DNA of 64,000 nt. Origin: Pseudomonas sp. PICF141 (GTDB lineage: Bacteria > Pseudomonadota > Gammaproteobacteria > Pseudomonadales > Pseudomonadaceae). Of the stretch, positions 36,297-45,159 are shown one piece after another. The DNA lies in assembly GCF_002286815.1 (NCBI RefSeq), contig NZ_MUNM01000037.1, positions 62,001 through 126,000 on the forward strand. The letters are read 5' to 3'. Position 1 is the stretch's first letter. Each line of letters starts with the position of its first letter. Under the pieces are notes generated by a model. The model had not been told where the DNA came from, searched no databases, and saw only the letters and a program-made list of their open reading frames with translations. The translations under genes were made by a program, and so were the position numbers.

Positions 36297-37208
36297 TTGA
36301 AATTTGAAGGTATTTATACGCCAGCAGTAACTCCTTATAACTCGGACGGGGAGATTGACTGGAATGTGTACTCGCAAGTTTTGGAGTCGCTGATTGAGGC
36401 GAAGGTGCACGGCATTATTATCGGCGGGTCAACCGGCGAGTATTATGCGCAGACCTCCGAAGAACGCACCGAGTTGGCGGCCTACGCCAAAGATGTGATC
36501 GGCACTCGGGTGCAACTAATCGTCAGTACCGGGGCGATTCGTACCGAAGATGCAGTTCAGTACGCCAAGGATGCCAAATCGATCAAAGCGGACGCCATTC
36601 TCGTCACGTCCCCGCCCTACGCGCTGCCAACCTCACAGGAAAACGCGATCCACGCGCTCACTATCGATCGCGCAGCGGATTTGCCAATCATGCTTTACAA
36701 CTATCCGGGGCGCATGTGCGTTTCGATGGATGAAGAGTATTTCACGCGTGTCAGCCAATCGAAAAACGTTGTCGCCATCAAGGAAAGTTCTGGCGACATG
36801 GGCCAGGTGCATATGCTGGCCCGGCAGTTCCCCAACATCGCCTTGTCCTGCGGATGGGACGACCAGGCCCTTGAGTTTTTTGCCTGGGGCGCCCGCAGCT
36901 GGGTGTGCGCAGGTTCCAACTTTTTGCCCAAGGAACACGTCGCGCTTTATGAAGCCTGCGTGATCGAAAAGAACTTCGACAAAGGCCGCCAAATCATGTC
37001 GGCGCTGATGCCGCTGATGAATGCGTTGGACGGTGGCAAGTTCGTGCAGTCGATCAAGTACGGCTGCGAAGTTGCGGGATTGAAAGTCGGTAACGTGCGC
37101 CTGCCATTGCAGCCACTTGAAGCGGACGAAAAACAGAGTTTCGCGTCGGTCATTACAGAACTCAAACGTAACGTAGCCAACATTTCTTCGGGAGCCAGCC
37201 ATGGGTGA
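36297..37208 (+). CDS. DapA-like dihydrodipicolinate synthase family aldolase/deaminase
   Basis: The 303-residue class I aldolase-type protein has the Schiff-base lysine K162 in VVAIKESSG, the catalytic tyrosine in LYNYPGR (Y134) and the substrate loop GGSTGEY (43-49). It starts at TTG 36297, with GGAG 8 bp upstream. True DapA would be encoded elsewhere; here the gene overlaps an aldehyde dehydrogenase by 8 bp and precedes a FAD amine oxidase. That trio matches lower pathways in which a pyrroline-hydroxy-carboxylate deaminase of this superfamily makes alpha-ketoglutarate semialdehyde, as in hydroxyproline catabolism. That assignment is an inference; other 2-keto-acid lyases of the superfamily fit equally by motif. 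Confidence 0.85.
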   Translation: MKFEGIYTPAVTPYNSDGEIDWNVYSQVLESLIEAKVHGIIIGGSTGEYYAQTSEERTELAAYAKDVIGTRVQLIVSTGAIRTEDAVQYAKDAKSIKADAILVTSPPYALPTSQENAIHALTIDRAADLPIMLYNYPGRMCVSMDEEYFTRVSQSKNVVAIKESSGDMGQVHMLARQFPNIALSCGWDDQALEFFAWGARSWVCAGSNFLPKEHVALYEACVIEKNFDKGRQIMSALMPLMNALDGGKFVQSIKYGCEVAGLKVGNVRLPLQPLEADEKQSFASVITELKRNVANISSGASHG

Positions 37209-38718
37209 TCTTCTGAGCAAGGCCGAATATGCCGCTCTGGCCAAAGACATTTCGTTGCCATCCAAGGCGTTCATCAATGGCGCGTTTAAACCCGCGATCT
37301 CTGGCAGAACCTTCGCCACGAACAATCCGGCGACCGGTGACTTTTTGACCGACGTTGCAGCTTGTTCGTCCGATGATGTCGACTTCGCGGTGAGCAATGC
37401 CAAGGAGGCATTTGAGGATGGACGCTGGAGATCTATTTCTCCTCGGGAGCGCAAAGCGGTTCTGTTGAAGTTTGCAAACCTGCTTGAAAGCCATCAACAC
37501 GAACTGGCCGTCCTCGAAAGTCTCGATAGCGGCAAACCGGTCAGTGAATGTCAGTTGGTCGACATCCCGGACACCATCCACACGATCCGCTGGCACGCAG
37601 AACTGATTGACAAGATTTATGACAACACAGCACCGGTTGGCAGCGACGCGCTGACCATGGTGGTCCGGGAGCCGATCGGCGTGGTGGGCTGTGTATTGCC
37701 CTGGAACTTCCCGCTGCTGATGCTTGCCTGGAAAATCGGTCCGGCGCTTGCTGCGGGCTGTTCGGTCATCGTCAAACCTGCTGAACAAACCTCGCTGACT
37801 ACGCTGCGTGTCGCTCATCTGGCGTTTGAAGCCGGTATACCCGCTGGTGTACTCAACATTGTCACCGGCACGGGTAAAGACGTTGGTGAGCCCATCGGTT
37901 TGCATAACGATGTCGACATGGTCAGCTTCACCGGCTCCACCGCGACCGGCCGCCGCTTCCTGCATTACGCCGCCGATTCGAACCTGAAACGCATCGTCCT
38001 TGAGTGCGGCGGAAAAAATCCGGCCGTGGTGATGGACGATACCCAAGACCTGGATCTCGTTGCTCAGCATGTCGTCAACGGCGCATTCTGGAACATGGGC
38101 GAAAACTGCTCCGCGACTTCACGTCTGATCGTCCATGCGTCTGTTAAAGACGAACTGCTGGAGCGCATGGGCGCCTACATCCGCGAATGGAAAATGGGTG
38201 ACCCACTCGATCCGCAGAATCGCGTAGGGTCGCTGGTCAGCCCAGAGCATTTCGCAAAAGTGAAGTCGTACCTTGAGCACGCCACCGCCGGAAAGCTTCA
38301 AGTTGTTTACGGTGGTGCGACCAAAGACGGTGCCTTTGTAGAGCCAACGGTGATTGACGGTGTTGGTCGAGACGACCGGCTGTTCCAGGAAGAGATCTTC
38401 GGCCCGATCCTTTCGGTCACCACGTTCAACACGATCAGCGAAGCCATTGCGCTGGCCAATGACACGGTGTACGGCCTGGCCGCCTCGGTCTATACCGGCA
38501 GCCTGCGCCGGGCAATCAAGTTGTCGCGGGAAATTCGCGCGGGCATCGTCACCGTGAACTGCTTTGGTGAGGGCGACGCATCGACACCATTCGGTGGCTA
38601 CAAGGAGTCGGGATTTGGCGGCCGGGACAAATCGATTTTTGCTCATGATCAGTACACCGAAATCAAAACCATCTGGATCGATGTGTCTGATCGGTCGGAT
38701 GAAGAGACCGAAAAATGA
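37201..38718 (+). CDS. Aldehyde dehydrogenase (PuuC-like)
   Basis: The 505-residue NAD(P)+-dependent aldehyde dehydrogenase has all catalytic elements: N169 in LPWNFPLL, E268 in VLECGGKNP and the nucleophile C303 in NMGENCSATSRL. The coenzyme loop FTGSTATGRR (about 243-252) is present. It overlaps the DapA-like gene by 8 bp and the following oxidase gene by 4 bp, so the three are translationally coupled. In this context the substrate is probably a semialdehyde from the amine catabolic route, for example alpha-ketoglutarate semialdehyde or a betaine-derived aldehyde. Confidence 0.9.
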   Translation: MGDLLSKAEYAALAKDISLPSKAFINGAFKPAISGRTFATNNPATGDFLTDVAACSSDDVDFAVSNAKEAFEDGRWRSISPRERKAVLLKFANLLESHQHELAVLESLDSGKPVSECQLVDIPDTIHTIRWHAELIDKIYDNTAPVGSDALTMVVREPIGVVGCVLPWNFPLLMLAWKIGPALAAGCSVIVKPAEQTSLTTLRVAHLAFEAGIPAGVLNIVTGTGKDVGEPIGLHNDVDMVSFTGSTATGRRFLHYAADSNLKRIVLECGGKNPAVVMDDTQDLDLVAQHVVNGAFWNMGENCSATSRLIVHASVKDELLERMGAYIREWKMGDPLDPQNRVGSLVSPEHFAKVKSYLEHATAGKLQVVYGGATKDGAFVEPTVIDGVGRDDRLFQEEIFGPILSVTTFNTISEAIALANDTVYGLAASVYTGSLRRAIKLSREIRAGIVTVNCFGEGDASTPFGGYKESGFGGRDKSIFAHDQYTEIKTIWIDVSDRSDEETEK

Positions 38719-40061
38719 GCACCCATACCATCAAGCGCCTGCCGGTAGACACCGGAGTTTCAGGTTGGGAGGCGATTTCCGCACGCACTGCGCCTGTGCG
38801 CATGCTTGATGGAAACGTGACGGCGGATTGGCTGATTATCGGGGCCGGTTTTGCCGGCCTGTCCGCCGCTCGCAGACTTTCACAACTGCACCCGGGGGAC
38901 AGCATAGTTGTGGTCGATGCTCATGAAGTCGCCAAGGGGCCGGCGGGCAGAAACTCTGGTTTCATGATCGATGTGCCGCACAGTCTGTCGTCCGGGGAAT
39001 ACTCCGTGGCGAGTGAGTCTGCAACGGCCCTGGAAATCACGCAAAATCGTTTTGCGATTGCTTTTGCCGCTGAAGCTGCACGGGAGTACGGCATGTCTGC
39101 CGACACGTTCGATCCTTCCGGGAAAATCAACGCAGCCGCCACTGAGCGGGGATTGAAGCTGAACGTCAATTACGCTCAATCCCTTGAGCGCATTGGTGAG
39201 AAGTTCGAGATGTTCGATGCCGCGCAAATGCGTGAAATCACCGGGTCCACCTATTACCACGGTGGGATCTACACTCCCGGCGCGGTGATGATTCAACCCG
39301 CGCAATACATTAGAGACCTGGCAGCAGGGCTCGACGGGAAAATCACGCTGTTCGAGCGCTCTCCGATTATTGAGTTGACCAAGCAGGGAAACGGTTGGAG
39401 CGCTCGATCTCATAACGGTACGGTGCACGCACCCAAGGTCATCCTGGGGGTTAACGGGCACATTGAAAACTTCGGCCATTATCAAGGACGCCTGCTGCAC
39501 GTCTTCACTTACGCGTCCATGACGGCGGCGTACAGTGATGATGAATTCAGGAAAGAGGTGCCGGGCAAAGCCAAGTGGGCGTTGCTGCCGGCTGATCCAA
39601 TGGGAGCGACCGTTCGCAAGATCTCTTCAGACGGTCTCTCGCGAATTGTCATTCGGACAAAGTTCACCTATGAACCGAGTATCCAAGTCACTCCAGAGCA
39701 GGTAGCTGCGGTGGCTAAGGAGCAGCGTCACTCCCTGGATGCGCGCTTTCCCGAGCTGAAATCCACGGCGTTGGAATTCAGTTGGGCCGGCCGCCTGTGC
39801 TTAAGTCGTAACAGTGCTGCGGCATTTGGCGAGATTGAAGAAAATCTGTATTCGGCATGTTGCGAAAATGGACTGGGTACTGTGAAAAGCACCTTGGCAG
39901 GTGTGATGGCTGCGGAGTTGGCATCGGGCACGCGTTCGGCGTTTCTCGATAGCTTCTGTCACGCACCAGGTCCCAGCAAGCTACCACCTAAAATAATAAC
40001 GAAACTGGGCGTCAGTTCGGTTATTCGCTGGCATGAGTTTTGGGCCGGGCGAGAAGGTTAA
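38715..40061 (+). CDS. FAD-dependent amine oxidoreductase (DAO superfamily, PuuB-like)
   Basis: The 448-residue protein has an N-terminal FAD-binding Rossmann fold WLIIGAGFAGLSAARRL (about 35-51), followed by RNSGFMIDVPHSL, and a D-amino-acid-oxidase type substrate domain. It ends ACCENGLGTVKSTLAGVMAAE. The family oxidises amines or D/secondary amino acids to imines. Here it is the last gene of an overlapping operon (ATGA with the aldehyde dehydrogenase), so it probably oxidises an N-methylated or cyclic amino acid before the DapA-like and dehydrogenase steps. The specific amine is unknown. Confidence 0.85.
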   Translation: MSTHTIKRLPVDTGVSGWEAISARTAPVRMLDGNVTADWLIIGAGFAGLSAARRLSQLHPGDSIVVVDAHEVAKGPAGRNSGFMIDVPHSLSSGEYSVASESATALEITQNRFAIAFAAEAAREYGMSADTFDPSGKINAAATERGLKLNVNYAQSLERIGEKFEMFDAAQMREITGSTYYHGGIYTPGAVMIQPAQYIRDLAAGLDGKITLFERSPIIELTKQGNGWSARSHNGTVHAPKVILGVNGHIENFGHYQGRLLHVFTYASMTAAYSDDEFRKEVPGKAKWALLPADPMGATVRKISSDGLSRIVIRTKFTYEPSIQVTPEQVAAVAKEQRHSLDARFPELKSTALEFSWAGRLCLSRNSAAAFGEIEENLYSACCENGLGTVKSTLAGVMAAELASGTRSAFLDSFCHAPGPSKLPPKIITKLGVSSVIRWHEFWAGREG

Positions 40062-40259
40062 CAAATTTAAGTTGTCGGACTTTCCAATAAAGGCCGTTTA
40101 ACAAGTCACTAATAAGAACGGAAATCCAAGAGAAATATCTGGAAGGCATTCTGCGCGCTCGCGCTTGTGGGCGTGATGAGTTTTGGTTACCGGCCTTCGA
40201 GAGAAATGCGAATGGCGAAGTAAAAAACAGGCCGTTGCTGAAATTTTAAGGAGGAGGGC

Positions 40260-41177
40260 ATGGCCGAGTTGCGATTGAAGAGCGACCGAACAAAAAATAC
40301 TGCGCCCACTGTCGCCGCTAATCCTGGGGTCGCGAGGCCACAACTCGGGATCTTTCTATGCCTGCTTTCAATGCTTATCTTTGCGAGCCAGGACGGAATA
40401 ACCAAGGTGCTTGTCAAAGACTTCCCGGTCGCCCAACTGGTCATGATGCGCTATTGGGTGTTTGTCATTTTTGCACTCGGATATGCCGCCTGCCACGGTA
40501 GGGCAAAAGTGTCGTTTCGCAGTAAGCACCCCTGGCTGCAAATCATTCGAGCGTTGCTGGCTGTGGGTGAAACCGTACTGTTTGCAGTGGGGCTACGATA
40601 TTTGGGCCTGGCCGAAATGCATGCGCTCTATGCCGCATTTCCGCTGATGACACTGGCATTGGCGGGGGCGGTGCTTGGGGAGTTCATAGGGCTGCGGCGC
40701 TGGGTTGCTGCGGCGATAGGGTTCACCGGCACACTGACCATTCTCCGACCAGGCGCGGGCGTCTTTGAACTCGCGGCGCTGATCCCCCTGCTGGCTGCTT
40801 TGGCGTTCGCGGTGTTCAACGTACTGACGCGCCGGATTAGCCAGCACGACTCCTTCGCAACGAACATGCTCTACATGGCAAGTGTGGGTGCCCTGACGGT
40901 CACATTTGCGGGGCTGCCTGCATGGGTGACTCCGACTCCAGTCCAGGGCCTCTTGATGGGGATCCTGGCATTGACCGGAGTAGTCGCACAGGTTCTCTTC
41001 ATTCAAGCACTGAAATACGCGACCGCTTCTTCCCTGCAGCCGTTCAACTATGCGCTGCTGGTGTTCGCCACGTTGATTGGTGTGATCGTGTTTGCCGAGC
41101 GCCCGGACACCTGGGTGATTGTCGGTGCAGCGTTGGTGATTATTGGGGGGCTGTATGCGATTAAGGCAAAGGCGTGA
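40260..41177 (+). CDS. DMT/EamA family transporter
   Basis: The 305-residue protein has ten hydrophobic segments arranged as two EamA repeats. The first starts GIFLCLLSMLIFASQDGITKVL, and the second half has LALTGVVAQVLFIQALKYA followed by ASSLQPFNYALLVFATLIGVIVF. AAGGAGGAGGG lies 2-3 bp before the ATG. Members export or exchange metabolites at the inner membrane. Being embedded in the island it could export a pathway intermediate or amino acid; the direction and substrate are not known. A bidirectional terminator follows it. Confidence 0.88.
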   Translation: MAELRLKSDRTKNTAPTVAANPGVARPQLGIFLCLLSMLIFASQDGITKVLVKDFPVAQLVMMRYWVFVIFALGYAACHGRAKVSFRSKHPWLQIIRALLAVGETVLFAVGLRYLGLAEMHALYAAFPLMTLALAGAVLGEFIGLRRWVAAAIGFTGTLTILRPGAGVFELAALIPLLAALAFAVFNVLTRRISQHDSFATNMLYMASVGALTVTFAGLPAWVTPTPVQGLLMGILALTGVVAQVLFIQALKYATASSLQPFNYALLVFATLIGVIVFAERPDTWVIVGAALVIIGGLYAIKAKA

Positions 41178-41238
41178 ACGTACCTGAGTGTATGAAGTAA
41201 TCAATGCGTGTTTGGTTTTCAGGGCGAGGCTGCGATAA

Positions 41239-41265
41239 AAAAGGGCAGCTCAACGCTGCCCTTTT
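41239..41265. terminator. Bidirectional Rho-independent terminator
   Basis: AAAAGGGCAGC (41239-41249), a TCAAC loop and GCTGCCCTTTT (41255-41265) form an 11-bp stem including flanking A/T runs. It ends the DMT gene from the left and fdhA from the right. Confidence 0.88.
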
Positions 41266-41278
41266 CCCAACCTACCCC

Positions 41279-42478
41279 TTAGGCCGCGCTAAACAGCTTG
41301 TGCGGGTCCATGACAAATTTCTTCGGCACCCCGGCGTCGAACTCGTGGTAACCGCGCGGCGCGTCGTCCAGGCTGATCACTTGCACGCCGACGACCTCGG
41401 CAATCTTGATCCGGTCCCACATGATCGCCTGCATCAGCTGGCGGTTGTACTTCATCGTCGGGGTCTGGCCGGTGTGGAAGCTGTGGGACTTGGCCCAGCC
41501 GAGGCCGAAACGGATGTTCAGGCTGCCATGCTTGGCGGCTTTGTTGACCGCGCCCGGGTCTTCGGTGACATACAGACCGGGGATACCGATATTGCCGGCG
41601 ACCCGCACCACGCCCATCAGGGCGTTGAGCACTTCGGCCGGGGCCTCGTGCTGTGCGCCGTCATGGCCGTGGCCACGGGCTTCGAAGCCCACCGCATCGA
41701 CCGCACAATCGACTTCCGGCTCACCGAGCAGGTCGGCGATTTGCTCGTGCAGTGGAGTGTCCTTGGTCAGGTCGGCGATCTCGAAGCCCTGAGCCTTGGC
41801 ATGGGCCAGACGCAGCGGATTGACGTCGCCGACGATCACCACCGCCGCACCCAGCAGACGGGCGGAGGCGGCGGCAGCCAGTCCGACCGGACCGGCACCG
41901 GCGATATACACCGTGCTGCCAGGGCCGACACCGGCAGTCACCGCGCCGTGGTAGCCGGTCGGCAGGATATCGGAGAGGCAGGTCAGGTCGCGGATTTTCT
42001 CCATCGCCTTGTCGCGATCAGGCAGCTTCAGCAGGTTGAAGTCGGCATACGGCACCAGCACGTATTCGGCCTGGCCGCCAACCCAGTCGCCCATATCCAC
42101 ATAGCCATAGGCACCGCCGGGGCGCGCCGGGTTGACCGTCAGGCAGACGCCTGTGTGCTGTTCCTTGCAACTGCGACAACGGCCGCAGGCGACATTGAAC
42201 GGCACCGAGACCAGGTCACCGATCTGCACGTTCTCCACATCGCGGCCCTTCTCGATTACCTCGCCGGTGATCTCATGGCCAAGCACCAGCCCGACCTGAG
42301 CCGTGGTCCGACCACGCACCATATGCTGGTCGGAGCCGCAGATATTGGTCGAGACCACGCGCAGGATCACGCCATGGTCAATGCGCTTGCCGCGCGGGTC
42401 TTGCATTTTCGGATAGGGGATGGCCTGCACCTCGACCTTGCCTGCGCCGAGATACACGACACCACGATTACCAGACAT
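41279..42478 (-). CDS. fdhA: Glutathione-independent formaldehyde dehydrogenase
   Basis: The product is 399 residues from the ATG at 42478 (GAGGTGA upstream). It is a zinc alcohol-dehydrogenase-superfamily enzyme: catalytic zinc ligand C47 in NICGSDQH and H68/E69 in LGHEITGE, a structural zinc cluster CGRCRSCKEQHTGVC, and a Rossmann motif GAGPVGLAAA. The opening GNRGVVYLGAGKVEVQ and the KHGSLNIRFGLGWAKSHSF region match Pseudomonas FdhA, which oxidises formaldehyde to formate with tightly bound NAD+ and no glutathione. In the island it would remove formaldehyde from N-demethylation. A second, glutathione-dependent enzyme is encoded at 46443. Confidence 0.93.
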   Translation of the reverse strand: MSGNRGVVYLGAGKVEVQAIPYPKMQDPRGKRIDHGVILRVVSTNICGSDQHMVRGRTTAQVGLVLGHEITGEVIEKGRDVENVQIGDLVSVPFNVACGRCRSCKEQHTGVCLTVNPARPGGAYGYVDMGDWVGGQAEYVLVPYADFNLLKLPDRDKAMEKIRDLTCLSDILPTGYHGAVTAGVGPGSTVYIAGAGPVGLAAAASARLLGAAVVIVGDVNPLRLAHAKAQGFEIADLTKDTPLHEQIADLLGEPEVDCAVDAVGFEARGHGHDGAQHEAPAEVLNALMGVVRVAGNIGIPGLYVTEDPGAVNKAAKHGSLNIRFGLGWAKSHSFHTGQTPTMKYNRQLMQAIMWDRIKIAEVVGVQVISLDDAPRGYHEFDAGVPKKFVMDPHKLFSAA

Positions 42479-42675
42479 GATTTCACCTCGCTTTTGTTGT
42501 TGTGAGAACACGGCCCTTGTACTGCGAAGGGTCGCATGGCCTTACAGTGCGGCGGTATATGTCTTGCGTTTGCGCGTGAATGCAGATTGGTTGGAAGTCA
42601 CCTTCCAACGACGCATGATTAGCAGTCATCGTATCGATCCTACGCCTGGTATCAGTACCCGGCGAGAGCATTTAG

Positions 42676-43431
42676 TCAAAACGGCAGTGGTAGTTTCGCC
42701 GTGCGTCCCCCATCCACCACCAGCACCTGCCCGGTGATAAAGGCCGATGACTCCGAGGCCAGGAATACGACTGTCCCGCCAACATCCGCCGGCAATCCGG
42801 TACGCCCGACCGGGTGAAGGCGCAGGAGTGCCAGGCGCGCCGCACGCGGATCAGCTTGAGCGGCGAGGTACGCATCACTCAACTCGGAATTGATCCACCC
42901 TGGAGCAATGGCATTGCAGCGGATCCCGTCCCGGCCGAGATCGATTGCCAAGGCTCGGGTCAGCCCATGGATGCCGGCCTTGGAGGCACAGTACGCGGCA
43001 TGTTCAGGGTTGGCGCCTATGCCTTCGATCGAACCGATGTTGATAATGCTGCCACGGCCTCGCTGACGCATCTGAGGCACCAACGCCTTACACAAGAATG
43101 CTGGCGCCCGCAGATTGACTGCCATCATGCGATCCCAGTCCTGCTCGGTCATATCATCAATGGATTTCTCGAACATGAACCCGGCGTTGTTAACCAGGAC
43201 ATCGATTCCGCCAAGCTGCTCCTGGGCGAACTGGGCAATCAAATTGGGTGACTCCATCGAGGCGAGATCAGCCTCGACGAAATAGACTTGAGGGTGATTT
43301 TGCAAGTCGGCGTCCAGTGCCTGACGCTGAGCGATCAACACAGAAGCTCCCGCCTCAAGCAATTGTTCGGTGATGCCTCGGCCAATCCCTCTGCCGCCCC
43401 CGGTCACCACTACATTTTTACCGTTGAGCAT
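42676..43431 (-). CDS. SDR family oxidoreductase 1
   Basis: The 251-residue classical short-chain dehydrogenase has the coenzyme motif TGGGRGIGRGI (10-20), NNAG at about residue 86-89, catalytic S in NIGSIEGIG, YxxxK in AAYCASKAG, and a PGWINSEL turn. The Gly-Gly-Arg-Gly loop plus acidic residues do not settle NAD versus NADP. It is followed, in the minus direction, 12 bp upstream by a second SDR gene, so the two probably form one operon running from 44211 to 42676. The substrate in the betaine pathway is unknown; a hydroxy-intermediate is plausible. Confidence 0.88.
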   Translation of the reverse strand: MLNGKNVVVTGGGRGIGRGITEQLLEAGASVLIAQRQALDADLQNHPQVYFVEADLASMESPNLIAQFAQEQLGGIDVLVNNAGFMFEKSIDDMTEQDWDRMMAVNLRAPAFLCKALVPQMRQRGRGSIINIGSIEGIGANPEHAAYCASKAGIHGLTRALAIDLGRDGIRCNAIAPGWINSELSDAYLAAQADPRAARLALLRLHPVGRTGLPADVGGTVVFLASESSAFITGQVLVVDGGRTAKLPLPF

Positions 43432-43443
43432 CGCTACCTCTCC

Positions 43444-44211
43444 TTAGCCGGATACCGGCTTGGCGCCTGTGACTTCTACCGTTTCACCGGCGATGTACCT
43501 GGCCTCGTCGGACGCCAGAAATGCGATGACATCCGCAATGTCTTCAGGCTCGGCGATGCGGCCTAATGGCACGCTCTTGTTCAGTTCTTGCACGGCTTTG
43601 TCCGGATCCAGGCCGCGACGCTCAAAGCCGCTGCGTATCATCGGGGTGTTGATTTCGTGCGGGCATACGGCGTTGACACGGATGCCCAAAGGGGCGCAAT
43701 CGCGGCCCAGATTTTTGGTTAACGCCGCAACAGCCCCTTTGCTTGTGCAATACGCCACATGAGCGGGGCCGGGATAAATGCCCCAGACAGATGATGTGTT
43801 GACGATTGCGGCGCCCGGGCGATTTTTCATGTGCGGTATCGCGGCACGGCAAATGAAGAACACCGCATTCAGGTTTACGCTCATGGCGTCGAACCACATG
43901 TCGTCGGTGGTTTCCTCAATCGTGCCGCGGGGAATGATGCCCGCATTGTTCAATACGATGTCGATCCCCGAAAAAACATCGACGGCGGTTTGGACAATCG
44001 CTTCGCAATATTCTTTTCGGCGTAAATCGCCTGCCACGTAGTGGACTTCTGCGCCCAGGTCATGGACTTTGGCGGAGATTGATTTGCAACCGGCTTCATC
44101 AAGATCAGACAAGACAAGCTTGGCGCCTTCTCGGGCGAACAATAGTGCTAGCGCCTGTCCGACACCGCCGGCAGCGCCGGTAATGACCACCACTTTATTA
44201 TTGAATTTCAT
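43444..44211 (-). CDS. SDR family oxidoreductase 2
   Basis: The 255-residue classical short-chain dehydrogenase has VVITGAAGGVGQALALLFAR (about residues 7-26), NNAG, the serine in VNTSSVWGIYPG, YCTSK at about 154-158 and VCPHEINTPM. It ends ETVEVTGAKPVSG. It lies 12 bp from SDR 1 in the same direction and is divergent from the TetR gene at 44452. The phased TGTAC repeats in the shared gap could control both. Two adjacent SDRs suggest oxidation and reduction of the same or sequential hydroxy groups, for example in a hydroxylated betaine. This is inference. Confidence 0.88.
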   Translation of the reverse strand: MKFNNKVVVITGAAGGVGQALALLFAREGAKLVLSDLDEAGCKSISAKVHDLGAEVHYVAGDLRRKEYCEAIVQTAVDVFSGIDIVLNNAGIIPRGTIEETTDDMWFDAMSVNLNAVFFICRAAIPHMKNRPGAAIVNTSSVWGIYPGPAHVAYCTSKGAVAALTKNLGRDCAPLGIRVNAVCPHEINTPMIRSGFERRGLDPDKAVQELNKSVPLGRIAEPEDIADVIAFLASDEARYIAGETVEVTGAKPVSG

Positions 44212-44368
44212 AGGGCAACCTGCCTGAAGTTTTTGGCGCAGCCATTATTTGGTTTCAATGGATCGCAGCGTCCAACAACTTTTTTACTGGGCCAAAGGAT
44301 GACGTGGCGTTATCCAAAAAATCGCGCGCGCAACATCCTCTTGGCATGGCGAACATATGTCTAAAAAA

Positions 44369-44415
44369 TGTACGCCGATGTACATGCCGTGTACGCCACA
44401 GATTCCGAGGTGTAC
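44369..44415. promoter_or_regulatory. Helically phased TGTAC repeats before TetR gene
   Basis: TGTAC occurs at 44369, 44379, 44390 and 44411, spaced 10, 11 and 21 bp, which is one, one and two helical turns. The second copy is the palindrome TGTACA. The last is AGGTGTACAG, matching the arm of the 44-bp palindrome at 49716. It lies between the divergent SDR and TetR genes and is inferred to be the TetR operator array. Confidence 0.6.
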
Positions 44416-44451
44416 AGTGACGAAGAATTTTCAAAGAAAGGTGCAACCCGA

Positions 44452-45159
44452 ATGTCACAGACAGGAAGGGCGAAAACCAAAGCGCAGGACGCAGGCTGGC
44501 GAGGTTCCGTCGATGGTTGGCTGGATGCCGCTTACGATGCTCTCAAAGAGTCGGGTGTGGATGCTGTGCGGGTGATGCCGCTGGCCAAGCGTTTGAATTT
44601 GTCTCGTACCAGCTTCTACTGGTTCTATGAAGATCGGGAACAGCTGCTAGCGGCACTCCTGGCTCGTTGGCGGGACAAGAACACCGGCGGTATGGTCAGC
44701 CAATGTGAGAGTTATGCGGAAAGTATTTCCGAAGCGATTCTCAACGTCTTCGAGTGCTGGCTGAACCCTGAGCTGTTCGACTCGCAGTTTGAATTTGCCG
44801 TGCGCAGTTGGGCGCTGCAATCGGACGAGGTCAAAGCTGAAATCGCTTTAGCCGATGAAGCGCGGATGAATGCCTTGGCCGCGATGTTCCGACGGTTTGG
44901 TTACGACGTCGAGGGGGCTGACGTTCGGGCCAGGACGATCTATCTCACACAGATCGGCTACATCTCGATGAAAACCAATGAAGATATTGTCGTGCGATTT
45001 CGACGGATTCCTCAGTACGTGAGCGTGTTTACCGGCAAGGTACCGAAGCGTCGCGAGCTGGACCGCTTTTATGGAAAGTTCGGCTACGCAGAAAAAGAGC
45101 CCGGTGTTTTCGTTCCCTTGGTCGATACATTCGAGGAGTCTCCTGCCGATGGAGAATAG
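44452..45159 (+). CDS. TetR/AcrR family regulator of the betaine block
   Basis: The product is about 235 residues from the ATG at 44452; a longer frame from 44368 covers the putative operator and has no good ribosome site. Residues 15-65 form the TetR helix-turn-helix (WLDAAYDALKESGVDAVRVM..., LNLSRTSFYWFYEDREQLL), followed by a long helical ligand domain. The recognition helix RTSFYWFYEDR is typical of the family. The 3' end overlaps the next gene by 11 bp (45149-45159), an arrangement that couples regulator and ProC-family enzyme. The upstream repeats suggest autoregulation. Confidence 0.9.
   Translation: MSQTGRAKTKAQDAGWRGSVDGWLDAAYDALKESGVDAVRVMPLAKRLNLSRTSFYWFYEDREQLLAALLARWRDKNTGGMVSQCESYAESISEAILNVFECWLNPELFDSQFEFAVRSWALQSDEVKAEIALADEARMNALAAMFRRFGYDVEGADVRARTIYLTQIGYISMKTNEDIVVRFRRIPQYVSVFTGKVPKRRELDRFYGKFGYAEKEPGVFVPLVDTFEESPADGE

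Noticed and set aside
41204..42505. Long open frame (433 codons) opposite fdhA.
   Set aside because: It is a His/Arg/Gln-rich shadow of the conserved fdhA gene on the other strand with no recognisable domain.
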